Made by a program: the position numbers and the translations under genes. Source: JAPXLN01 sp033809515 (GTDB lineage Bacteria; Bacillota; Sulfobacillia; Fermentithermobacillales; Fermentithermobacillaceae). From it: a stretch of 64,000 bases of DNA. The stretch spans positions 60,000 through 123,999 of the forward strand of contig JAPXLN010000003.1 of the NCBI GenBank assembly GCA_033809515.1. Direction: 5' to 3'. Position 1 is the first letter of the stretch. Every line of letters starts with the position of its first letter. Below the pieces are notes generated by a model. That model was not told the DNA's origin. It did no database searches and saw only the letters and a program-made list of their open reading frames with translations. Below are positions 1 to 8,385 of this stretch, one piece after another.

Positions 1-1718
1 ACCACGCCGCCGCTAACAGTAGCTTCCACGATATGGCCGTTGCCCTTGCCGGCGTCAAAATGCCTGGACGGATGAACTACCACATCAGCTTTCTTACCGT
101 CAGGAAGAGAAACCACCTTCATCTGTCCGACGAGCACTTCCTCCTCAATCTTGTTCCCACCCATATCAAGGGACACCTTGAAGCATACTTCGTCATTCCT
201 TGCGGAGCTAACAGACCCTGACGGAGCAATAGCTGTCCCCAGCTTGATCAGGCAGTCGCGATCGAAAACCTGCATAGCAGCTTTGGGGTGAATAGTAGAC
301 AATAGTCCCAGCTGGGGCATCATGAATATGGAGTCCACAGCTAGCATTGTTATGCCCTCCGGCTGGAAAGCGTCGAGCATCATCAGAGCTGCCTGTGCCC
401 TCCTGGGAGCGTGTGACAGAGCTCCGCCCGAACCTACCAGCATTCCAAGATCCATCATGTTGATATAGGTTTCGTCGCTTCCCGTCTGATCAAATGTATC
501 TCCTATAGTACGCTGCCTGCGAACTCCACGTAAGCCAACTGCCAGGCTTTTGTGATGCTCAAACGCAAGGCGCAGGGCCTCCCTGGCAATAGCCTGCTCA
601 ATCAGCAACTCCTCAACAGTCTGAGGGATGGTTGTAGGCCGGATCATTTTGTTCCGAATCCTATTTCGCAGGTCGCCGTGCTCAATGTCAAGCGGGATCC
701 ACCGAAGAATATTATCCACTCCAGCCTCAAGAAGAACGTTACAGATAGAATAGCTCATACCAAGGTTGGCTGAAACCGTGCGGTTGAAGTAGTCACCAAA
801 CACGGAAAACACGTCAGTAGTGGCCCCACCGATGTCTACCCCTATTACGCTCATGTCATACTCCTTGGAAGCTGTCTGCATGCAAGTCCCGACAGCTCCA
901 GGTGTTGGCATAATAGGCACTTCAGTCCAGGCCATCAGCTTGTTGTATCCGGGCGCTTGAGCCATCACGTGTTCCATGAACAGATTGTGGATTTCCTCCC
1001 TGGCCGGCCCCAGGACCTCTTTTTCCAGAACAGGTCGGAGGTTCTCCACCATCCTTAGGTCGACTTTCTTGCTGAGACTGCCCTGGACGTGCGGCCTTGC
1101 GTCCTTGTTTCCTGCGAAAATAACAGGAAGGTTGTAACCGATTCCGAGCCTGGGCTTAGGTTCTGCAGCTGAGATAAGCTCTGCGATCTCTACAACGTGA
1201 GTAATCGTACCGCCATCAATACCGCCTGACATGAGAATCATGTCGGGCCTGAGGTGGCGTATGCGCTGGATCTTCTCGTGGGGCTTTCTTCCGTCATCTA
1301 CAGAAATCACGTCCATCACGATAGCCCCAGCTCCCAGTGCCGCTCGGGCCGCGGATTCGGCTGTCATTGTCTTGACCACGCCGGCAACCATCATCTGCAG
1401 ACCGCCACCTGCAGACGAGGTAGACATGAATATATCCACCCCTGTGCCGTCAGGCTTCCTCGGAACGATCACTCCGCTTTCGTCCAGAAGTTTCTTTCCG
1501 GTCAGTTCTTCGACTTCCCTTATTGCGTTCCGGGCACCGGCAGTCACATCTTCAAAAGGCGCTTCAACTGTTGTAGGAGCCTCCCCTCGCACTACCAGGC
1601 GGTACTCGCCGTTTACTTTTTCAATAAGGATTGCTTTCGTAGTTGTGGAACCGCAGTCGGTGGCCAGGACCGAAGTTATCTCTTTATCCTGTCTCAATGG
1701 TACCTTCTCTTGAGGCAC
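1..1718 (-). CDS. GlmL/MutL-family ASKHA ATPase, copy 1 (C-terminus cut by window edge)
   Basis: The reverse-strand frame stays open from GTG at 1718 to the window start, so the 3' end is missing. It begins VPQEKVPLRQDKEI and then shows the ASKHA phosphate-1 motif ATDCGSTTTK. Further on come MSGGIDGG and the phosphate-2 motif GVDIGGATTDVFS. GGGAGGG lies about 8 nt upstream of the GTG. The family (TIGR01319) is named after the accessory protein of B12-dependent glutamate mutase and its relatives sit beside ornithine-degradation mutase genes; a chaperone or reactivating role is inferred from that. The paralog at 3709-5604 aligns over the whole visible length, with more than half of residues identical by eye. 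The mutase it might serve is not in the window. The 127-residue gene lies directly upstream. Confidence 0.85.
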   Translation of the reverse strand, partial: MPQEKVPLRQDKEITSVLATDCGSTTTKAILIEKVNGEYRLVVRGEAPTTVEAPFEDVTAGARNAIREVEELTGKKLLDESGVIVPRKPDGTGVDIFMSTSSAGGGLQMMVAGVVKTMTAESAARAALGAGAIVMDVISVDDGRKPHEKIQRIRHLRPDMILMSGGIDGGTITHVVEIAELISAAEPKPRLGIGYNLPVIFAGNKDARPHVQGSLSKKVDLRMVENLRPVLEKEVLGPAREEIHNLFMEHVMAQAPGYNKLMAWTEVPIMPTPGAVGTCMQTASKEYDMSVIGVDIGGATTDVFSVFGDYFNRTVSANLGMSYSICNVLLEAGVDNILRWIPLDIEHGDLRNRIRNKMIRPTTIPQTVEELLIEQAIAREALRLAFEHHKSLAVGLRGVRRQRTIGDTFDQTGSDETYINMMDLGMLVGSGGALSHAPRRAQAALMMLDAFQPEGITMLAVDSIFMMPQLGLLSTIHPKAAMQVFDRDCLIKLGTAIAPSGSVSSARNDEVCFKVSLDMGGNKIEEEVLVGQMKVVSLPDGKKADVVVHPSRHFDAGKGNGHIVEATVSGGV

Positions 1719-1815
1719 GAGTCTGTTCCCTCCCTTGCTACCATCGCCGTCAATTGAAAAATCCTCTCATACCCAAAGATAATACGCCATCAAATCGTTA
1801 AATCCCTTCTGAAAT

Positions 1816-2199
1816 CTAAAGATTCTGGGGGCGAGTAGGCGAATCCCGATCGATCTTCATTGATTCCTCAATGGCCGAGACTTTCTTCTTGCTCTGCGAC
1901 TTTCTCCCCTTGTCAGCTCGCTCTTCCTCAAGAGCAATCGCTTCAAGCCTCTGAATCAGCAGCTCCACGTTGTTTCTATCGTCAAAAAAATAGGCGTAGT
2001 CCTCAAATGTCTCGAAAAACGTGCCAACAATAGGCGCAAAAAAGTGCATAGCTTGTCCTCCGACATAGCTTAAAGGCTTGTGCATCTCGAGAAAGAATAT
2101 GGCGGGTACTATGACTCCAAACTGCCTGACCCTTTCAGCTATGGCATTGACTATCTCATCTCGCCTCTTACTGTCTATGGGTCGACCAAACCTGGACAC
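1816..2199 (-). CDS. Conserved hypothetical protein, 127 aa, next to glmL-like genes
   Basis: The protein begins MSRFGRPIDSKRRDEIV and contains the segment FFLEMHKPLSYVGGQAMHF, a pattern I associate with unannotated small proteins of Bacillota. The middle is aromatic (FFETFEDYAYFFDD) and the C-terminus is a basic tail rich in Lys, Arg and Ser. I see no signal peptide and no clear membrane span. A GGAGG-type SD sits just before the ATG. It lies about 100 bp upstream of glmL copy 1 and downstream of the terminator at 2328-2371, so it probably heads the next transcription unit. The function is unknown; the position only suggests a link with the GlmL proteins. Confidence 0.7.
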   Translation of the reverse strand: MSRFGRPIDSKRRDEIVNAIAERVRQFGVIVPAIFFLEMHKPLSYVGGQAMHFFAPIVGTFFETFEDYAYFFDDRNNVELLIQRLEAIALEEERADKGRKSQSKKKVSAIEESMKIDRDSPTRPQNL

Positions 2200-2327
2200 A
2201 TTCCCACCTCCTTTGGGCCTTGAGGTGTGATTTGCACTCCAACACCTACCCTCCCAATCTTACTACTAATCTTACCGTACTTCTCAGGGAGAACCTATTC
2301 CAATTTTCGGTGGTCGAGATGCGTCGT

Positions 2328-2371
2328 AAGAAAGCGATTCCGGGATGAGAAGCTTTCCCTCCCGGAATCGC
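2328..2371 (-). terminator. Rho-independent terminator after the 451-aa gene
   Basis: Perfect 12-bp arms, GCGATTCCGGGA at 2334-2345 and its complement at 2360-2371, enclose a 14-nt loop. Read on the minus strand the hairpin is followed by TTTCTT. It starts about 10 nt after the stop of the gene ending at 2382 and should end that transcription unit. Confidence 0.85.
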
Positions 2372-2381
2372 CCCTTATTCC

Positions 2382-3737
2382 TTAGAATACCTCAACGTTG
2401 GCCCTGGGAACCACAACCGTGCGACCGTCCTCAAGCAAGACCTTGATAACAGGAACTTTCGCCTCGGTCTCTATATGCACAGGCTCCTTAACTATCTCAG
2501 TGATCTTGCCTACCATGCCGAAATAAGGCTCGTTGATCACGCGAACTCGAAGATCGACTTTCAGGTCCTCTTCAACGGAAACAACCAAAGGACTCCCTGT
2601 TGGTGCCTCAGGGAAAGGAACTATGATCTCAGGCCGCTGAGCTCCGGCACGAATCTGCGTAGCACCATTGATGCAAGCGACCCGTCCCTCAAGAGCCTTA
2701 AGAATATCCCAGGCCTCCTGCCGCATGTTCAAGTGACCGAATCCTTCCATAAGGATCACGGTAATGCCTACATCCTCCTGACCGGTAATACCCACCCCCA
2801 ACTTGACGCCTAGAGACTGCGTTAGGTTGAAGTAGTTTACGGTTCCGGTTACGACTCCTTTGACCCCTACCTCAAGAGCTTTCGCCAGAGCTTCGTTGGT
2901 GGCGAAGGAGCCTCCGACTATGATCTTGCCCTCGCATTCGGGGGTGATCATCTCCGGGTAAAGCACTTCTGCCGGCCCGTTTGTCAGCACTTTAAGCTCG
3001 CCGTGGGTTTCCCGTCCCAGTCCGAAGATACCCGTCAAAACTATGCCAGGAGTCTCAACCACACAGCCCCGTTTAGGCAAGATGTCAACAACCTTACCCT
3101 GAATGTAGGCTGTGGTCACCACCTGTTTGAAAGGCCTCGATATAGTGACTTTCCCTGTCTTCGTATCAATTTGTGATATAATGCCGGAAACGGGCGCAAC
3201 AGCGGTCGTTGTAAAGAAAGCCTGACTCTCGCCCTTCTTGGCGATCATCTGACCCTTCTTCACTTCCTGGCCTACCTGCCTGAGCATGTGTTGGGACAGT
3301 TCCTCCGGTTTGCACCTTAACTCAAACGCAAGGTCAAATGTGATAGGTGGGTCTTCTGCACTGAACTCTTCGCGAATGGTAACCCTTCCTGAACGGTCCG
3401 AAATATCCTCGATAACACCGTCACAGGGGGAATGGAGGTCCTTGCGGCCATAGATTCCCTGTTCGGCCCTGGCTATGATATCCCTTGTTTTCACCTTTTC
3501 TCCCAGGGACACCAGCATAGCTTTGGACAAGCCTGCAGTCTCAATACCGAGAAGACGGGCTGCCGGAACAACCCAGGGAATCCCGGGTTTAAGTGCGATC
3601 TTGGCAACAGGGGTGTCCGGTTTGACCATGTCGCCGACTTTGACCACCACTTCTCCGGGAAGAGGCAGCTTTCTGGTCTTCCGGATAGTTCTGACCAACC
3701 GCAGAACCTTATCTGAAGAACTTGAACAAACCGCCAC
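2382..3737 (-). CDS. Uncharacterised 451-aa protein with repeated barrel-sandwich (lipoyl/biotinyl-like) segments and a KOW-like C-terminus
   Basis: At least three segments have the look of barrel-sandwich hybrid hairpins. One is at residues 25-50 (LPGEVVVKVGDMVKPDTPVA), one at 80-125 (SLGEKVKTRDIIA, then HSPCDGVIEDIS) and one at 150-200 (VGQEVKKGQMIAKK, then APVSGIISQID). None carries the Met-Lys-Met type lysine that is biotinylated or lipoylated. The middle (about 240-400) is Gly/Val-rich, with IIVGGSFATNEALAKALEVG. The last 50 residues (GMVGKITEIV...VVVPRANVEVF) resemble a KOW motif. The GTG start at 3737 is supported by AGGAGGTG 7 nt upstream, and the gene overlaps the end of glmL copy 2 by 29 bp, implying translational coupling. 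A structural or scaffold partner of GlmL is an inference only. Confidence 0.85.
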   Translation of the reverse strand: MAVCSSSSDKVLRLVRTIRKTRKLPLPGEVVVKVGDMVKPDTPVAKIALKPGIPWVVPAARLLGIETAGLSKAMLVSLGEKVKTRDIIARAEQGIYGRKDLHSPCDGVIEDISDRSGRVTIREEFSAEDPPITFDLAFELRCKPEELSQHMLRQVGQEVKKGQMIAKKGESQAFFTTTAVAPVSGIISQIDTKTGKVTISRPFKQVVTTAYIQGKVVDILPKRGCVVETPGIVLTGIFGLGRETHGELKVLTNGPAEVLYPEMITPECEGKIIVGGSFATNEALAKALEVGVKGVVTGTVNYFNLTQSLGVKLGVGITGQEDVGITVILMEGFGHLNMRQEAWDILKALEGRVACINGATQIRAGAQRPEIIVPFPEAPTGSPLVVSVEEDLKVDLRVRVINEPYFGMVGKITEIVKEPVHIETEAKVPVIKVLLEDGRTVVVPRANVEVF

Positions 3738-5604
3738 GCTTCTTCACCTCCTGCGCTTCATCGACTTTCACCGGGTACTTGGCCTGAAATCCCGATATGG
3801 CATCAGCCGGATAGACGTTCATCGCCTCTATCCATGATGTCAGGTGCTTGATCCTTTCAACAGGCGATTCAGGTATGACTATGGGACGCCCCCGGCCGTC
3901 AAGCACTATTCCCACATATCCTCCATGAAGAACAGTATCTACATGACGCCCTCTGCCTGCGCCTACGTTGACACTGCCGTGTGCAGGGTCGATGCGACAC
4001 GTAACTTCCTTCCCGACTGGCAGGGGCAACACCTTCATCTCCCCCGCCATGACCTTTTCCTCTACGATCTGACCGTCGGGCATGACTATTTTCAGCGTAG
4101 CCAGCGGGCGTCCGGGCTTGACTTCGCCTACCGGAGCCACACAAGTGCCCAGCCGCACCAGGCAGTCCTTTTCAAAAACCTCAATGGCAACATCAGGATG
4201 AACACTTGACAAGACCCCAAGGTGGGGCATCATAAAAATGGAGTCAACGGCAAGTTCCGTAACTCCCTCAGGCTGAAAAGCATCCAGAAGCATCAACGCC
4301 GCTTGAGCTCGCCTGGGAGCGTGAGAGAGAATGCCTCCGGAGCCTACCAGCATGTTAAGATTCATCATGTCTATGATCTCTTCACCGGAAGCTTTTTTCA
4401 CGCTTGATCGAGTCGAGAACACGTCCACTTTTTCTTCCTCAATCTTGCGAGCTAGGCTCTTGTGATGAGCAAAGCTCAGCCTTAGAGCCTCTCGAGCAAG
4501 AGCTTGCTCTAGCACCAGGTGGTAGAGTGTCTGCGGTATTGTTGTAGGACGAACCATTTTGTTGGCAATCCAGTCAGAAATCTGTGATTGATCTACCGCA
4601 AACGGTACCCACCTCAGAATATTCTCAAACCCGGTCTCCTCAAGGACGTTACAGATTGAGTAGCTCATACCCAGGTTAGCTGAGACGGTCCTGGTAAAAG
4701 TCCCCTCAAAACTGGAAAACACGTCGGTCGTTGCACCGCCGATGTCAACACCGATTATGTTACAGTCGTGCTTGTCCGCAATTACCTGGATGATGCGGCC
4801 AACTGCGCCAGGCGTAGGCATGATAGTGGTATCCACCCACTCCATAAGCTCTCCATAGCCTGGAGCTTGTGCCATAACGTGGTTCATGAATATCTCGTGG
4901 ATCAGCTCACGAGAAGGCCCAAGGTTCTCTACGTCATGACGCGGTCGTAGGTTCTCAACAATATGAAGATCCATATCGGCACCGCAAATAGCTGTCACAA
5001 TATCCTGAGCATCCCGGTTGCCGGCATAAATAAGGGGCAGTTTGTAGGTGGCGCCGAACCTTGGCTGCGGATTGGCCTGCTTGATGATTTCAGATATGAG
5101 CGCAAGGTACGCAACCGAACCCCCGTCAACACCCCCTGACATGAGTATGATATCGGGACGCAGGTCCGTAATCCGTGTTATTTGCTCCGACTGGCTCCTC
5201 CCGTCATCTACTGCAATCACATCGAGTACAACAGCGCCGGCGCCCAGAGCAGCTCTGTGAGCTGAGCTTGCACTGATGGATTTTACTAGTCCGGCAACCA
5301 TCATCTGGAGTCCCCCACCTGCAGAGGACGTGGAGACATATAAGTCTACGCCCTTGTCTCCCTGCTTCGGACGTATCAGCCGGCCATCTTCATTTAGTAT
5401 CTGCCGGTCTATAAGCTCTTCGACGCGCCTGATTGACTTACGAACCCCGACCATAACATTCTCCCACGGCACTTCCACTGTGGTAGGCATCTCGCCGCGG
5501 GTTATGAGTCTGTATTCCTCTCCACGTTTCTCAATCAGAATAGCTTTGGTAGTAGTAGATCCAACATCGGTGGCCAGGATCGATTCAACAGTCGTGTCTG
5601 CCAT
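3709..5604 (-). CDS. GlmL/MutL-family ASKHA ATPase, copy 2
   Basis: A complete 631-residue member of the glutamate mutase accessory protein family. ATDVGSTTTK at residues 13-22 is the phosphate-1 motif, LMSGGVDGGS lies near 155, and GVDIGGATTDVFSS near 285 is phosphate-2. Relatives act as ATPases beside B12-dependent aminomutases. The protein is longer than the roughly 460 residues of clostridial MutL; the extra part is the C-terminal 150 residues, ending in a basic KKRGGLFKFFR. The ATG has GGGGAGGGG upstream. The downstream 451-aa gene overlaps its end. Two paralogs so close suggest either two client enzymes or a hetero-oligomer. No cobalamin enzyme is visible nearby. Confidence 0.88.
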   Translation of the reverse strand: MADTTVESILATDVGSTTTKAILIEKRGEEYRLITRGEMPTTVEVPWENVMVGVRKSIRRVEELIDRQILNEDGRLIRPKQGDKGVDLYVSTSSAGGGLQMMVAGLVKSISASSAHRAALGAGAVVLDVIAVDDGRSQSEQITRITDLRPDIILMSGGVDGGSVAYLALISEIIKQANPQPRFGATYKLPLIYAGNRDAQDIVTAICGADMDLHIVENLRPRHDVENLGPSRELIHEIFMNHVMAQAPGYGELMEWVDTTIMPTPGAVGRIIQVIADKHDCNIIGVDIGGATTDVFSSFEGTFTRTVSANLGMSYSICNVLEETGFENILRWVPFAVDQSQISDWIANKMVRPTTIPQTLYHLVLEQALAREALRLSFAHHKSLARKIEEEKVDVFSTRSSVKKASGEEIIDMMNLNMLVGSGGILSHAPRRAQAALMLLDAFQPEGVTELAVDSIFMMPHLGVLSSVHPDVAIEVFEKDCLVRLGTCVAPVGEVKPGRPLATLKIVMPDGQIVEEKVMAGEMKVLPLPVGKEVTCRIDPAHGSVNVGAGRGRHVDTVLHGGYVGIVLDGRGRPIVIPESPVERIKHLTSWIEAMNVYPADAISGFQAKYPVKVDEAQEVKKRGGLFKFFR

Positions 5605-5719
5605 AGTTTCCCCTCCCCGTATACTGAAGTCCTGTCTCCAGCTCCCGACTATCGCGAACGGTAAGCCCCAGGCTACTATGCTCTCTACTCACAGCAGGCA
5701 CTCACCGAGTAAGCAACCA

Positions 5720-6457
5720 TCAAGCGCTAGGCGGCGGCTTCGAGGATCTCTTGATGCCTCTCACCCTCCGAAGCGCTGACCTAATCCCTCCCTTGTAGGT
5801 CCGGTCATCATCTCCCTTCGGCTCAGGAACAAAGGGAACAACCTTGTCCCGTACGACCTTTAACACCTCATCTTTATTCGAGCAATCTTCGTAGTAGTAG
5901 AGAAAGAGGGTCTCCTTTAGCTTTCCGCGAACAGTTCTCATGTCATGACTCAGAAGCACTCCATCTGGAAATTCCCTGTACATCCGAAGATCGCTCCACT
6001 CTCTGATATCCTTTGCAAGGAAGGTTCTGTACCCTACTGTGCGCTCATTCAAGGTGTACTTGACGGGAAACAGGTATGGGGCAAGCCTGTTCAACATCAC
6101 GAGGGTGATGACGCCTATGAATAGAACCTGCGGAAACGCCCAGTAAGCCAGCAAGATGGAGCCCACAATAGTCACCACAACCACTGCCGACACAAGCGGT
6201 CGTCGCTTAAAAAGCCAAACCTTCCAACTGTAGATAACGTTATCCGTTTTGGGTTGCTTTGGCGCATCTTCCCCTGGTTGCTCCGGCTTTATGCCATCCT
6301 CACTTGCCGTGGTCTTAGGCTTCTCAGCGATGGCATCAGGCAAAGACCTTCCCAGACGACCCCCAAGATAGGCCGGACGGCGCGAACGACCCTCCGTGGT
6401 CCTATCCTCCTGGCTGCGTCCTTTAGTGCCGGAACTATCAGTCATATCGAACCCCAT
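5720..6457 (-). CDS. Membrane protein with two central membrane spans and a PH-like cytosolic part
   Basis: The first 75 residues are polar and charged (ITDSS/SRRPAYLGG type). Two adjacent hydrophobic spans follow, around LVSAVVVVTIVGSILLAYW and VLFIGVITLVMLNRLA. The C-terminal 100 residues contain VKYTLNERTVGYRTF and FLYYYEDC, reminiscent of bacterial PH-like domains. I chose ATG 6457 because GAGG stands 9 nt upstream; a longer frame starts at GTG 6526. The gene follows the P1 peptidase after a short gap and is probably co-transcribed. Homology to a named family is uncertain, and no function can be given. Confidence 0.65.
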   Translation of the reverse strand: MGFDMTDSSGTKGRSQEDRTTEGRSRRPAYLGGRLGRSLPDAIAEKPKTTASEDGIKPEQPGEDAPKQPKTDNVIYSWKVWLFKRRPLVSAVVVVTIVGSILLAYWAFPQVLFIGVITLVMLNRLAPYLFPVKYTLNERTVGYRTFLAKDIREWSDLRMYREFPDGVLLSHDMRTVRGKLKETLFLYYYEDCSNKDEVLKVVRDKVVPFVPEPKGDDDRTYKGGIRSALRRVRGIKRSSKPPPSA

Positions 6458-6547
6458 TTGGCCTGACCTCACAAAAGCATCAATATGGTTTACGTCATTC
6501 GACGAGATTCCATGATATCCTTCCACACAGTAAGAATTGCCGCTGGA

Positions 6548-7669
6548 TTATGGTGTAAAACCACCTGATCCCGACCTGGAATTCGTCAATATTTCCACTA
6601 CCTCATCAACCGGCAAGCCGTAGCGAACATGGTTATCCCGTCCTACCATGGTCTCGGCCGCAAAAAGAGCATTTAGGACAGCCTCTTCCGTAGCTTCTAT
6701 AGCTCCCCGAAACAAAGACCCCATCTCTGAAGATCCGTCATCTATATGCTCAAGGAAGTACCTGCCCTGAGGCCGGTGAGGCACTGTGTTTGCAGTCGAA
6801 AAGCTGACCACGAAATCCCCGCTGCCATTAGAGAAGACAGACCCAACTCTGGCCAGTCCCCCCTGACACCGGCGTGCCACCCGCCCAAGCTGCCTCTCTG
6901 ATAGAGGAGCGTCCGTGGCCACCACTATGACAATGGATCCCGGTGGCGCGTCCGGGCGTGCTTTGCGCTTGGCAAGTTCCTGTCCAACAGGCACGCCGGA
7001 TATAGTCAAATCACGACCGCCTCCAAAATTGGCCAGAACCAGAACGCCAATGAAACTCCCGGCCAGACCTCCGGTCAGACACCTTGAAGAAGTGCCTATC
7101 CCTCCCTTGAAGCCCAGGCAAGACATGCCAGTGCCTGCGCCTACGTTGCCCTCCTCACAAGGGCCGCCCTCGGCGTTCTCTAGGGCGGAAAACACGTGTT
7201 CTTTCCTTACGTGACGTCCTCTGATGTCGTTTAGGTAACCGTCATTGCATTCGAGAACGACCGGGTTCACTGTACCTGTGGAAACACCTATTTCAGGGTT
7301 ATGTACCAGCATATACTCACACAATGCATCCCAAACATTGCCAATCGACAACGTATTGGTAAGCACTATTGGGGTCTCTATTACCCCTAACTCCTGAATT
7401 TGGGCTATGCCTGTAGCTTTTCCGAATCCGTTGATTACGTGCAAGGCTGCCCTGACCTTTTCCTTGAATACATTTTTGCCATGGGGCAAAATCGCGGTTA
7501 CACCGGTCCTAACCGGCCCTTTGCCCTCGATCAAGGGCCCTTCACCTTCAATTAAGGTGCAATGCCCAACTCGCACGCCTGGAACATCCGTAATACCATT
7601 TAGCGGGCCCGGCTCCATCTGTCCGATGGTGATACCCGCCTCTCTGCAACGCACTCTATCCGATCTCAC
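6548..7669 (-). CDS. P1-family peptidase (DmpA/BapA-type L-aminopeptidase/D-esterase)
   Basis: The family signature GPLNGITDVPGVRVGH is present at the N-terminus. The autoprocessing region is visible near residue 230 (GNVGAGTGMSCLGFKGGIGTSS); DmpA-type enzymes cleave before a catalytic Ser in such a Gly-rich stretch to give alpha and beta chains. Members remove N-terminal residues from peptides, some with D- or beta-amino acid preference. GTG 7669 is preferred: it lies 2 nt after the stop of the upstream gene, has GGAGAGGAG upstream, and matches the usual family N-terminus. A frame open to 7708 would add a Cys-rich MSCCCRRG extension that I consider untranslated. It is the third gene of the dcyD operon. 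Confidence 0.9.
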   Translation of the reverse strand: MRSDRVRCREAGITIGQMEPGPLNGITDVPGVRVGHCTLIEGEGPLIEGKGPVRTGVTAILPHGKNVFKEKVRAALHVINGFGKATGIAQIQELGVIETPIVLTNTLSIGNVWDALCEYMLVHNPEIGVSTGTVNPVVLECNDGYLNDIRGRHVRKEHVFSALENAEGGPCEEGNVGAGTGMSCLGFKGGIGTSSRCLTGGLAGSFIGVLVLANFGGGRDLTISGVPVGQELAKRKARPDAPPGSIVIVVATDAPLSERQLGRVARRCQGGLARVGSVFSNGSGDFVVSFSTANTVPHRPQGRYFLEHIDDGSSEMGSLFRGAIEATEEAVLNALFAAETMVGRDNHVRYGLPVDEVVEILTNSRSGSGGFTP

Positions 7670-7671
7670 AG

Positions 7672-8385
7672 TTAGTCCAACAGCTCCTCTCCTGCAGCAA
7701 CACGACAAAGGGCTACAAAGGGCTTGAGGAAGGTTCTGTCTTTAGACCACATGCCTTCAGGGTGCCACTGAAGAAGAAGGCTGAATCCCTCTGCTGCTTC
7801 TGCTGCTTCTGTCACTCCGTCGAGAGCTCTACCCGTAACGGTGAAACCCTCGCCCGGAGTCTCGATGCACTGGTGATGAAATGAGTTCACCATCAGACGA
7901 CGCTTCCCAAAAACCCTAGCAGCCAGCGAATCTTCGTTCAGTACTGCCTCGTGGGTCCCATACCACCGGGGAGCGTCCTGTTCATGCTTCATTGCACCGC
8001 CTACCTGGGTCGGAATATCTTGTATCAGAGTCCCGCCCGCTGCTACCGTAACTATCTGACAACCCCGACATATCCCAAGGAGAGGCTTTCGCGCGTCCAA
8101 AGCTCTTCGAGCCAGCCATATCTCCATCTTATCCAGGACAGGGTTAATACGTCCTAGGCGTGGACTGGGACGTTCATTATAGAGTCTGGGATCAACATCA
8201 ACTCCTCCGGTAAAAACCAGACCATCTACGCTTGAAAACGCCTTCTCCAACGGCTCTTCAGGCATGACAGGGATGAGCAAGGGAACCCCTCCTGCCTCAA
8301 TCACAGACTCAATGTACGTCATAGGGCAAGTTGATGCGCCTTTATCCTCACTGTAGGTCGCAGTTATGCCTATCACTGGCCTCAT
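7672..8385 (-). CDS. Class I glutamine amidotransferase-like peptidase C26 (gamma-glutamyl-GABA hydrolase family)
   Basis: The nucleophile Cys lies in LLGICRGCQ, and the catalytic His and Glu in LLLQWHPEGMW. The N-terminus RPVIGITATYSEDKGA and the segment VFTGGVDVDPRLYNE are typical of the PuuD-like family, and 237 residues is the usual length. Relatives hydrolyse gamma-glutamyl amide bonds. The start overlaps the dcyD stop in an ATGA, implying coupled translation. It sits between a PLP desulfhydrase and a P1 peptidase, so a role in breaking down a gamma-glutamyl or D-amino-acid compound is likely. The exact substrate is unknown. Confidence 0.88.
   Translation of the reverse strand: MRPVIGITATYSEDKGASTCPMTYIESVIEAGGVPLLIPVMPEEPLEKAFSSVDGLVFTGGVDVDPRLYNERPSPRLGRINPVLDKMEIWLARRALDARKPLLGICRGCQIVTVAAGGTLIQDIPTQVGGAMKHEQDAPRWYGTHEAVLNEDSLAARVFGKRRLMVNSFHHQCIETPGEGFTVTGRALDGVTEAAEAAEGFSLLLQWHPEGMWSKDRTFLKPFVALCRVAAGEELLD

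Noticed and set aside
1231..1757. Long plus-strand open frames opposite glmL copy 1
   Set aside because: They are antisense to a clearly conserved ASKHA protein and have no SD or family features.
7670..7708. MSCCCRRG N-terminus for the P1 peptidase
   Set aside because: It overlaps the C26 gene, has no SD of its own, and GTG 7669 matches the family start.
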